Shown here: positions 43,556 to 50,434 of the stretch, piece after piece
Layout of the letters: each line of letters starts with the position of its first letter
How positions within the stretch are numbered: position 1 is the stretch's first letter
DNA from: Paenibacillus silvae
GTDB taxonomy: Bacteria; Bacillota; Bacilli; Paenibacillales; Paenibacillaceae
Direction of reading: 5' to 3'
Assembly (NCBI RefSeq): GCF_014639235.1
Contig: NZ_BMFU01000001.1
Location: forward strand, 1-64,000
DNA: 64,000 nt
Translations under genes and position numbers: made by a program
The notes under the pieces: model-generated
What the model saw: the letters and a program-made list of their open reading frames with translations, nothing else
Database searches by the model: none
What the model was told of the DNA's origin: nothing

Positions 43556-43717
43556 TCAATGTGCTCCTTCTTGTACTTCGCTCCTTTCCCTTATTTCAAT
43601 CACCATCATTCTAAGTTCATCATCCGTATATTGGGCTGAGAGATGAGGAGATAGCGTACTACTTTCACACAAAGCTATGTTACTGCCTTGCCATGACTGT
43701 ATACTCTTTGATGTCAT
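43556..43717 (-). CDS. 53-aa hypothetical protein between DUF6075-like and DUF5348-like genes
   Basis: MTSKSIQSWQGSNIALCESS, then STLSPHLSAQYTDDELRM and a charged end. The ATG overlaps the preceding stop (ATGA) and the stop overlaps the possible ATT start of the DUF5348-like gene, so the three frames are packed without gaps. This argues that it is translated; no family recognised. Confidence 0.5.
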   Translation of the reverse strand: MTSKSIQSWQGSNIALCESSTLSPHLSAQYTDDELRMMVIEIRERSEVQEGAH

Positions 43718-44151
43718 ATCAATCTCAGTTGCTCTTGCTGATCCGAATACTGCACCTTTGAACTTTTTCGTCGTAACTGAATCGCCTGTACCGCTACTTC
43801 ATAAAGTTCCTCATCCCACACATCAATTGCATGAGAAAGATCAAACCTACGCCAAGTCCACAGACTTAGTGCTAGATCAATCAACGCTACCATGGGCTCA
43901 TTTAAGGAATAAATACTGCCTATAGTCTTCCCTTGATCACACCGTTTCTGAAATGTTTCAGGATCATCCAGATATTTGTAATACCAATCAAAAGGACTTT
44001 CCTGCTGTATTTCCAGCTTGAAGCACTTAAATATCTCAGGGTGAGCAGCAATATAGCACATAGCCTGATAATCAGGACTACTCTTTGCCAAATTAAATTT
44101 TTGTACAAGTTTTTGAAAGTTTGTTTGATGCTCAGTATCTACAAAATGCAT
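43714..44151 (-). CDS. DUF6075-like protein
   Basis: 145 aa: FVDTEHQTNFQKLVQKFNLA, then DYQAMCYIAAHPEIFKCF, IGSIYSLNEPMVALIDLALS and a C-terminal SLDE-like helix (ELYEVAVQAIQLRRKS). I associate this pattern with DUF6075, small plasmid and ICE proteins of unknown role. Follows the terminator at 44202-44237. Confidence 0.5.
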   Translation of the reverse strand: MHFVDTEHQTNFQKLVQKFNLAKSSPDYQAMCYIAAHPEIFKCFKLEIQQESPFDWYYKYLDDPETFQKRCDQGKTIGSIYSLNEPMVALIDLALSLWTWRRFDLSHAIDVWDEELYEVAVQAIQLRRKSSKVQYSDQQEQLRLI

Positions 44152-44201
44152 TTCAACGCTCCCCCTTCATTTATTTTTCATTCCTCATACTATAGAAAGC
44201 C

Positions 44202-44237
44202 AAAGCCCCTACCTGATTTATCAAGGCAGAGGCTTTC
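44202..44237 (-). terminator. terminator-like hairpin (GCCTCTGC family)
   Basis: AAAGCCTCTGCCTT / AGGTAGGGGCTTT hairpin. The T-run on the minus strand is short (TTTGGCTTT). Confidence 0.7.
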
Positions 44238-44332
44238 GGAACTCAAGTATTTATCGTTCTTACATTCCCTATATCTTAACCCTTTCAAGCACATCCACAG
44301 GCAATTCAAATGAACGTTAGATTCTGACTTAC

Positions 44333-44478
44333 GCCGAGCAAAGGGGCTGACGGAATAGGGGATTGGCAGCTTCATGTTGAGATGATGCCCTAGTCTCCGT
44401 TCCGCTCCAGTCTCTGACCTTTCTCCCCAATTCCTTCAGCCCCATTCACCAATAGTAACAACATCCACTTCCGGCGTT
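44333..44478. ncRNA. 145-nt foldback, probable structured RNA or replication element
   Basis: GGGGCTGACGGAATAGGGGA (44343-44362) pairs with TCCCCAATTCCTTCAGCCCC (44424-44443) over 20 positions with two mismatches, and ACGCCG / CGGCGT close the outside. There is no convincing gene. The fold lies between plasmid-type genes and the Rep candidate, so it could be a countertranscript/leader RNA or an origin hairpin. Strand of transcription, if any, is unknown. Confidence 0.55.
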
Positions 44479-44524
44479 TCCTAACTGATTAGCTTGCGCA
44501 CGCGCATACCCTAAAAGCATATTC

Positions 44525-44728
44525 TTACTCTTCCTCTTGGACTTCTTCCCAATGATAGCTCACATTCTGCTGAACCCAGTTCTGTATAGCTGTATCTAAT
44601 GGCAATGCAGATTGCCCAGCTGCAGTTTCATTCCAAGAAATCTGTAAATCAACTTCGTGAATATCCTCATCATCCATATCCGGTTCACCAAATCTGAAAT
44701 AGATGCGTACATTTTTGGTCATCTCCAT
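44525..44728 (-). CDS. hypothetical protein, 67 aa
   Basis: Acidic small protein (MTKNVRIYFRFGEPDMDDED, then QNWVQQNVSYHWEEVQEEE). GAGGGG lies 7 nt upstream of ATG 44728. No recognised domain. It is the gene just downstream of the repeat cluster at 44875-44925. Confidence 0.55.
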   Translation of the reverse strand: MEMTKNVRIYFRFGEPDMDDEDIHEVDLQISWNETAAGQSALPLDTAIQNWVQQNVSYHWEEVQEEE

Positions 44729-44874
44729 GTTTGATCCCCTCTGTTTCTACTCAGTATTCGAAGCAGACAAACGATTAAGCACACCAACGTCTTCGTAATT
44801 TATATAGATTAAGAAGAACGACCACCGAGCAAAACACCATAAACCCTTGACCCATAACGTTTTTTAGCCGTTTT

Positions 44875-44925
44875 TGGGTGTCACCTTTTCGTGACACAGG
44901 TGTCCCTTTTTGGTGACACCCCCTG
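44875..44925. repeat. paired GTGTCAC...GTGACAC repeats near the Rep candidate
   Basis: On the minus strand two ~21-bp units follow each other: GTGTCACCAAAAAGG-GACACC and GTGTCACGAAAAGG-TGACACC. Each is an imperfect inverted repeat and together they form a larger foldback. They lie 33-80 bases past the end of the Rep candidate and look like Rep binding sites (iterons) or a regulatory operator. Confidence 0.6.
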
Positions 44926-44957
44926 CTCACACAACACCTAGGAATTCTCAAACCGTT

Positions 44958-45623
44958 TTATTTTTTATTCCACTTCTTTTGCAATTCCAAGTACGTCTTT
45001 CGCCTAACCAATTTCCCATACTTATTATGAGGTTCAACAACTGCTTTGATTGGCAGCTTGATCCCGGCCCTCTCCAAAATATTGAAGTGAATCATAAGCT
45101 GGGTGATCCCGCTCTCTAACTTATTTTTGTCTCCACAACAAAGGATTTCCGGGTTCAAGAAAAAAGGCCGCCGGGTAACATGGCGACCGTGGATTTTCAG
45201 TTCATGCGTGTTCGCAAACTCGTAGATAATCCCTTTTTCAATTAATGCAGAGATCATCTCACTTGTCTTTTGCCGACTACGTTTCAAGAATGTGGCGATT
45301 TCGGATACCGAGCAATATTGCCCCGTTTGAGGGTCTACAATTGCATTTACACCTATCTTCAGCATAGGAGCAAGTGTGAAGATAAAACTAAACTCAGCGC
45401 TGGTCAGATACTGTGCCTGACACAAATACGATATATTCATATCAATGGTTTGAGAAAACCTAGTCTGGTTTGAAGGCTTTTGTTTTTTTCGGACAATCAT
45501 AAATCCTTGTTCGTTGGCCTTGGCTTCTTCCATATTTACAGTACTTAGGTCAATTTCTAACCGTCTCTTGGCCTCTAATTCAGCCTTTTGAATAGTCTGC
45601 TTTAATTTCATAACTTTCTCCAT
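44958..45623 (-). CDS. winged-helix plasmid replication initiator candidate
   Basis: 221 aa. Basic N-terminal helix, then LTSAEFSFIFTLAPMLKIG, YCSVSEIATFLKRSRQKTSE and MISALIEKGIIYEFANTHEL, a RepL/MarR-type winged helix, and a basic C-terminal end (KAVVEPHNKYGKLVRRKTY). The adjacent paired repeats and the nearby RecD2 gene support a replication role. GAGG lies 7 nt upstream of ATG. Alternative: transcription regulator. Confidence 0.55.
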   Translation of the reverse strand: MEKVMKLKQTIQKAELEAKRRLEIDLSTVNMEEAKANEQGFMIVRKKQKPSNQTRFSQTIDMNISYLCQAQYLTSAEFSFIFTLAPMLKIGVNAIVDPQTGQYCSVSEIATFLKRSRQKTSEMISALIEKGIIYEFANTHELKIHGRHVTRRPFFLNPEILCCGDKNKLESGITQLMIHFNILERAGIKLPIKAVVEPHNKYGKLVRRKTYLELQKKWNKK

Positions 45624-45644
45624 AGTTTAACCTCGCTCTGATCC

Positions 45645-45932
45645 CTAAAGCATATTGTAATGATGAACGGATTCGGTATGTCCATTTGCTTCTGGATTGT
45701 AAAAGAAGGTCTTATACCTCGCTTCAAGCTTATTCGCAATTGAACTCGCTAAGCTGTACTCAGCAAAAATCATAGCATCACGTTTCGAACGTGATATATT
45801 CAGTTGCGTGTCAACGAGGTAATACACCGTTTGAGTCCGTTGGATTTTTAGCACTACAACGTAAAAAGACACCTCCTGTCTCATAGGTGTTCGCTGCGTA
45901 GGAAGAAACGGCGGTCTAGGATAAGTTAACAT
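45645..45932 (-). CDS. hypothetical protein, 95 aa
   Basis: MLTYPRPPFLPTQRT followed by a beta-rich stretch (VSFYVVVLKIQRTQTVYYLV) and a helical end (AEYSLASSIANKLEARYKT). AAGGAG precedes ATG 45932, which overlaps the end of recD2 by 17 nt. No family recognised; sits between recD2 and the Rep candidate. Confidence 0.55.
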   Translation of the reverse strand: MLTYPRPPFLPTQRTPMRQEVSFYVVVLKIQRTQTVYYLVDTQLNISRSKRDAMIFAEYSLASSIANKLEARYKTFFYNPEANGHTESVHHYNML

Positions 45933-48159
45933 GTTTCTTCACTCCTTGATCAGGCTGATAGATGCGTAAGCTATGCTCAATTCGTTCCTTTAGTCCCGTA
46001 TTTCGCTGTACCAGCTTATTATTATTTATGGCCATATGTAGTGCCTTTCGGGTTCCAATCATGGCACATACCCTCTCTGCTCTCGTCAGTCCTGTATAAA
46101 TCAAATTCCGAGCCAGCATCACGTAATGACTGCTTGAAACAGGCATAATGACCACAGGAGCTTGTCCACCTTGAGCCTTGTGAATTGTTATGGCATAAGC
46201 CAAAAGCAGGTCTTTGAGTTCAAGCCGGCTATAGACAATGGTTTTGCCTTGAAACTGGCAAGCGAGTCCGATTTCATCCGTTTCCTCACCCTCTTCATCT
46301 TCCACAAATGCAGTGCCCACGACCACACCAATATCCCCATTTAACACCTTCTTCTTATAATCATTGCGAATCTGAATGACCTTATCTCCTTGGCGATAAA
46401 CGCGTCCCACGGCTGTCAATTCGGCTTTGTCCTCTGCTGGAGGATTTACGGCTGCTTGTAGCGCATTGTTTAACTCTTCTGTGCCTATAATGCCTTTTTT
46501 CATGGGAGAAAGCACAAGAATGTCCTCCAGCTTGTACCCCTTATCTACAAAACGAAGTACACTAAGCACGACGAGGTGGGCAATCCGTTTCGGATCAGAT
46601 TGTTCAATGAAGAAAAAATCATCTTTACTCCTATCCATAACGATCTGCTCACCACGATTAATTCGGTGGGCATTCATAATAATTTGGCTTTCACGCGCCT
46701 GACGGAATATTTCAGTTAGCCGAACATGCGGAATGCCAGCAGAAATCAGATCATGAAGTACATTTCCCGGCCCTACAGACGGAAGCTGATCGCTATCTCC
46801 AATGAGTACCACTTTCGTGTTTGGTCCGATGGCCTGAAACAAGTGATACGCAAGCTGCAGATCCTTCATAGACACTTCATCCGTAAAAATTAAATCAAAT
46901 GGCAATGGCATCTCATCACCGTACTCAGGCTCAGCCCCAGGACGGAATCCAAGCATCATATGAATGGTTGAAGAATCCATACCTGTCAATTCCCCCAGCT
47001 TGCGAGCTGCACGTCCTGTAGGCGCACATAACCCAATTGCTGAGTCAGGGTAGTGCCTGCGGTAGATATCTATCATTGCCTTAACGACAGTCGTTTTCCC
47101 AGTGCCTGGATTGCCTGTTATAATGACAAGTTGTTGTTTAAAAAGTTCTCTGATGGCTTCACGTTGCTTCTCAGCAAGGACAATTCCATGTTGAAGTTGA
47201 TATTCTCGAATCATCTGATCCAAAAAAGGCATAGCTCCGCCGCCCCGGTTTGCCATGCAAGCCAGTTTATAAGCAAGTTTCTTTTCATAGACAAACAGAT
47301 GCTTCGGATACACTTTGTCTTCTTCCCAAATAATTTGTTCGTGAGCAGACATCAGTTGTAGTTCAGTCAGAATATCCTGCTCTGGAACACCGTTCAAAAG
47401 CTCTCTTGTGCGATTCATCAACTCATCTTTACGTACAAAACAATGCCCTCCACCATAGCACATATCGTTAAGAACATATTGTAACGCCGCATTCAGACGA
47501 TATGGCGAATCTGCACTGACGCCAATTGCCATAGCAATCTCGTCTGCTTTGAGAAACCCAATCAAACGGAACTCGGTGAGTTTATACGGATTACGACGTA
47601 CAATATCTACACACTCAGCCCCCCATTGTTTATACATTTTGGTGACCGTATCGGCAGAAATGCCATAGGGGAGCAGGGCCATCATGATTTGCTGAATTTC
47701 AAAATTTCCCTTAATACTATCTGCAATCTTAACCGCATTTTTAGGGCCAATTCCTTTGATCCCCGTCAAACAGGTAACACCCTCATTCATTATCCGTTCC
47801 AATGTCTGCTCACCAAGCTTCTGTACAATCAGCTCAGCCTTTTTCTTCCCGCAGCCTTTCACAAATTTAGAACTGAGGAACGATACAATTTGATCTTTTG
47901 TTTCAGGTAATGGCCGTTCCCAATGGCTGACTAAAAATTGCTTACCATGTTTGGAGTGTGTCTCCCACGTACCATGTACTCTGATTCGCTCATTTTTGTG
48001 CATACCAAATAGTGAACCTTTTATAGTAAAAGCCCCATTACTGTCTTCTGGCAACCACTGAGCAATACCAAAATCATTTTCCTCCGTCAGATTTCCATCA
48101 CGTGGATAGCGATAATACACGATATGCCCTGTACTTGACTCTAAAGCATGATTCTCCAT
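45916..48159 (-). CDS. recD2: RecD2-type DNA helicase
   Basis: 747-aa SF1B helicase with N-terminal OB and helix-hairpin-helix parts (EQTLERIMNEGVTCLTGIKG, then IGPKNAVKIA), Walker A GNPGTGKTT (~349-357), LPFDLIFTDEVSMKD (motif II region), QARESQIIMNAHRINRGEQ, and the C-terminal motifs AITIHKAQGGQAPVVIMPV and NLIYTGLTRAERVC. RecD2 unwinds DNA 5'-3'. Its start shares a base with the stop of the NusG paralogue (TAATG), indicating coupled translation. Confidence 0.92.
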   Translation of the reverse strand: MENHALESSTGHIVYYRYPRDGNLTEENDFGIAQWLPEDSNGAFTIKGSLFGMHKNERIRVHGTWETHSKHGKQFLVSHWERPLPETKDQIVSFLSSKFVKGCGKKKAELIVQKLGEQTLERIMNEGVTCLTGIKGIGPKNAVKIADSIKGNFEIQQIMMALLPYGISADTVTKMYKQWGAECVDIVRRNPYKLTEFRLIGFLKADEIAMAIGVSADSPYRLNAALQYVLNDMCYGGGHCFVRKDELMNRTRELLNGVPEQDILTELQLMSAHEQIIWEEDKVYPKHLFVYEKKLAYKLACMANRGGGAMPFLDQMIREYQLQHGIVLAEKQREAIRELFKQQLVIITGNPGTGKTTVVKAMIDIYRRHYPDSAIGLCAPTGRAARKLGELTGMDSSTIHMMLGFRPGAEPEYGDEMPLPFDLIFTDEVSMKDLQLAYHLFQAIGPNTKVVLIGDSDQLPSVGPGNVLHDLISAGIPHVRLTEIFRQARESQIIMNAHRINRGEQIVMDRSKDDFFFIEQSDPKRIAHLVVLSVLRFVDKGYKLEDILVLSPMKKGIIGTEELNNALQAAVNPPAEDKAELTAVGRVYRQGDKVIQIRNDYKKKVLNGDIGVVVGTAFVEDEEGEETDEIGLACQFQGKTIVYSRLELKDLLLAYAITIHKAQGGQAPVVIMPVSSSHYVMLARNLIYTGLTRAERVCAMIGTRKALHMAINNNKLVQRNTGLKERIEHSLRIYQPDQGVKKHVNLS

Positions 48160-48974
48160 TAGCTTATGCCTATCTTCTGACGTACATATTTCACGAGTAA
48201 TTTAATTACGTTGTTAGGAGATGATTTGCATTCGGAAATGTTACAAGATATAATTTTTTCCAATAGTGTTTTGGGAAAACATATCCTTTCTTTGCCGTTT
48301 TTCATCATTACCTTTATTGATGCGATGATTCCTTTTTCAGATGATCCCTTAGCTGATTTTTGAATTTGTCTCAATGCTATAGCTGTTGCACCCACAGGCT
48401 CTTCGTATGATTTTCCAATCATGCCTTCCAGCTCTTTCTCGGCTGACTCCAGAACTTTGTCTGCTTCTACTCGTTCTTCGACGGTCTTCGCTGTATTCAC
48501 CTGATGTAGCGCATTTTGCACTACGCCTTCTACTTCACTGACCTGAGTAGCTTCCGTTTCTACAACAGATGATTCATCAGTAGAATCGATAACTTCAACT
48601 TGCTCTTCTGGTTCCAGCCCAAGCATTTGTTGAAACTCATCGGCACTGATAACTTGCCCTGAATTTGTGAATTGCTTTAATACTCCGGGAATACTCTTGA
48701 TGAGATGCCATACATCTGCTGGAATGGCTGCTGACTGGTTATGTTGATCCACATCATAATTCATTTCCAAAAAGATGTATCCAGGCATGATTGCACGTTC
48801 TCTTACTTTCCCAAGTCCACCTTTACTTAAAACACGAACCGTAGACTCAGTGACATTATGTATGGCTTTGACCCATTTCTGTGCATTTTCACACTTAGAG
48901 AAAGCCCACTCCATCAGCTTTTTAACATTGTTTTCTTTGCCAGTCATAACTTGAATTGCAAATGCAGCTCCCAT
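48159..48974 (-). CDS. NusG/LoaP-type transcription elongation factor paralogue
   Basis: 271 aa. Residues 1-115 are a NusG N-terminal (NGN) domain (FAIQVMTGKENNVKKLMEWA, ERAIMPGYIFLEMNYD, WHLIKSIPGVLKQF). The middle is an acidic low-complexity linker and the C-terminus (IKVMMKNGKERICFPKTLL) has no clear KOW signature. NusG paralogues on conjugative elements act as processive antiterminators. Located upstream of recD2 and of a long operon interrupted by many intrinsic terminators. Confidence 0.8.
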   Translation of the reverse strand: MGAAFAIQVMTGKENNVKKLMEWAFSKCENAQKWVKAIHNVTESTVRVLSKGGLGKVRERAIMPGYIFLEMNYDVDQHNQSAAIPADVWHLIKSIPGVLKQFTNSGQVISADEFQQMLGLEPEEQVEVIDSTDESSVVETEATQVSEVEGVVQNALHQVNTAKTVEERVEADKVLESAEKELEGMIGKSYEEPVGATAIALRQIQKSAKGSSEKGIIASIKVMMKNGKERICFPKTLLEKIISCNISECKSSPNNVIKLLVKYVRQKIGIS

Positions 48975-49006
48975 AAGAGTACCTCCCTAAATTTATTCAA
49001 AATGTT

Positions 49007-49276
49007 TTATTGCTCTTTTAGCCATTGCTCAAGAAAACTACGAGTTTCCTTGGCAGGAAACAACCATTTACCACCTACTTTGTGTTTAGGAAATCTTGAG
49101 TCAAAAAAGAACAACGCTTGAATGCTGTTCCAACTTAGGCAAGTACGACGCATTAGTTGTTTTGAATCCCAAAATATTAATTCGTTATCAACTTCTTTTA
49201 TTAAATCAGCAATCTTTTCATGGCATATTTTTTTTACTTCATCTTCATCAAGGTTGATGGATATAAGATTACTCAT
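49007..49276 (-). CDS. DUF771-type phage/ICE DNA-binding protein
   Basis: 89 aa: DNELIFWDSKQLMRRTCLSW, then QALFFFDSRFPKHKVGGKWL and PAKETRSFLEQWL, matching DUF771, a small excisionase-like winged-helix family found near the early promoter of phages and ICEs. Overlaps the Cro-like gene by 8 nt. Confidence 0.85.
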   Translation of the reverse strand: MSNLISINLDEDEVKKICHEKIADLIKEVDNELIFWDSKQLMRRTCLSWNSIQALFFFDSRFPKHKVGGKWLFPAKETRSFLEQWLKEQ

Positions 49277-49484
49277 TTTCCACCTCTTTACTTTTTCTAG
49301 GCATTAGTTTGATTTCTATGTTTAATGCCCTGCAAGTTTTGGATAAAGTTGTTTCATTCCATCGACGGATTCCTTTGAGCAAATTATGCATATATTGAGG
49401 AGAACACCCGACTAAACTAGCTAATTCTGATGGATTTATTCCCTTCTCATTAATGAGTGGTTTAATCTGTTCGGAAATATTCAT
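49269..49484 (-). CDS. Cro-like XRE HTH regulator
   Basis: 71 aa from ATG 49484, preceded by AGAGGTG; an ATG at 49502 is possible. ISEQIKPLINEKGINPSELA, then LVGCSPQYMHNLLKGIRRWN is an XRE-type HTH. Divergent from the repressor at 49713 and facing the operator region, it has the position of a Cro or early activator. Confidence 0.85.
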   Translation of the reverse strand: MNISEQIKPLINEKGINPSELASLVGCSPQYMHNLLKGIRRWNETTLSKTCRALNIEIKLMPRKSKEVENE

Positions 49485-49506
49485 TTGTCTCACCTCTGAC
49501 ATAAAG

Positions 49507-49670
49507 ATTAATCTATTTGATTAATTTTATCAAACTAAAAATTAACCAAATAGATTCAAAACCACTTAAATTATCAAATTAATCATATAGATTAATTGTT
49601 TTACTCTTTATTTCGCTCATTTGCTCGTAATTAATCCATTTGATGTTTGATGCTTAATCTATTTGTTGAT
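49507..49670. promoter_or_regulatory. cluster of five operator-like repeats between divergent regulators
   Basis: The AT-rich intergenic region holds five copies of TTAATC-n-ATTTG-n-TTAAT-like sites: 49507-49525 (ATTAATCTATTTGATTAAT), 49541-49556 (inverse, ATTAACCAAATAGATT), 49578-49596 (ATTAATCATATAGATTAAT), 49630-49644 (ATTAATCCATTTGAT) and 49653-49670. They look like binding sites for the CI-like and/or Cro-like proteins. Confidence 0.7.
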
Positions 49671-49675
49671 ATGAT
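49647..49675 (+). promoter_or_regulatory. sigma-A promoter of the CI-like repressor
   Basis: -35 TTGATG and -10 TATGAT with 17-nt spacing. The fifth operator copy lies in the spacer, so the repressor probably controls itself. Confidence 0.75.
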
Positions 49676-49712
49676 TAATTAATCAATTAGTTTAAAGGAG
49701 CGTTTATTCATT

Positions 49713-50126
49713 ATGTCGAGTTATCCTAATAGGATAAGAGAGATCAGAAAATCTCAACATAAGAGCGGAGTTGAAGTAGCTCAGTATTTGAGAATTTCTC
49801 CTCAATTTTTTTATAATCTTGAAACTGGAAAACGTACATTGACCTCTGATGTCGCTTCTAAACTAGCTGGCTACTTCAATGTGAGTGTAGATTATTTGTT
49901 AGGTCGTCAAAATGATGATAAGAACAATAACATGCGAAATAAATCTTTCCCTGAATGGGCAACTAAAGAAGATATAGCTGATTTCAGAAAAATGCTTGAG
50001 GATGAGCAGCCTGTTTTATTTGATGGGATTCCTATAGAGGGTGAGAAACGCCAACGTGTTATAGATATACTGTCGGGTTTGTTTTGGGAAGAGAAATTAA
50101 AAAAAGATGGGAAAAAGAAAGATTAG
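49713..50126 (+). CDS. CI-like XRE repressor
   Basis: 137 aa on the plus strand, divergent from the Cro-like gene. HTH: YPNRIREIRKSQHKSGVEVA, then LRISPQFFYNLETGKRTLTS and VSVDYLLGR, the SinR/Xre-type end. The C-terminal part (ATKEDIADFRKMLEDEQP) is short, with no LexA protease domain, so induction would need an outside factor. AAAGGAG precedes ATG. Confidence 0.88.
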   Translation: MSSYPNRIREIRKSQHKSGVEVAQYLRISPQFFYNLETGKRTLTSDVASKLAGYFNVSVDYLLGRQNDDKNNNMRNKSFPEWATKEDIADFRKMLEDEQPVLFDGIPIEGEKRQRVIDILSGLFWEEKLKKDGKKKD

Positions 50127-50280
50127 CGAGGTTTTAAACCAGTGTAAAAAAACTTCCTTCTCTCAAAGACTTCATTAGGGGGATTGAATAATTAGCATGG
50201 TGGGTAAATTTGTATGTAAACATTGAGGTATGTTAATCTAATGGTTATGTGTCGAGAGATCAAAGCATATACACATTAAG

Positions 50281-50305
50281 GTTGCTATTTTAGCGGCTTT
50301 TTTAT
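50281..50305 (+). terminator. rightward intrinsic terminator downstream of the repressor
   Basis: GTTGCT / AGCGGC stem (with G.U pairs) followed by TTTTTTATT on the plus strand, 155 nt after the repressor stop. Confidence 0.6.
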
Positions 50306-50383
50306 TGGTACAAATTCTTGTCCCTAATTTAGGTTAAGAACTTATTTGTCCTGATTGCCAGAATGGACAAGAACATAATTTGT

Positions 50384-50417
50384 AAAAAGGATCTCTGACA
50401 AATTAAGAGATCCTTTA
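50384..50417. terminator. bidirectional terminator before the 669-aa gene's end
   Basis: AAAGGATCTCT and AGAGATCCTTT form an 11-bp stem with flanking A/T runs, 18 bases from the stop of the 669-aa gene. Confidence 0.8.
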
Positions 50418-50434
50418 TTCTTGAATTTTAGAAT

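Noticed and set aside
44190..44375. Leftward 61-aa frame
   Set aside because: It overlaps a terminator hairpin and one arm of the 145-nt foldback, and shows no family-like pattern or ribosome site.
49500..49712. CRISPR-like array
   Set aside because: The repeats are short, imperfectly spaced palindromes in both orientations between divergent regulators, typical of operators, with no spacers or cas genes.
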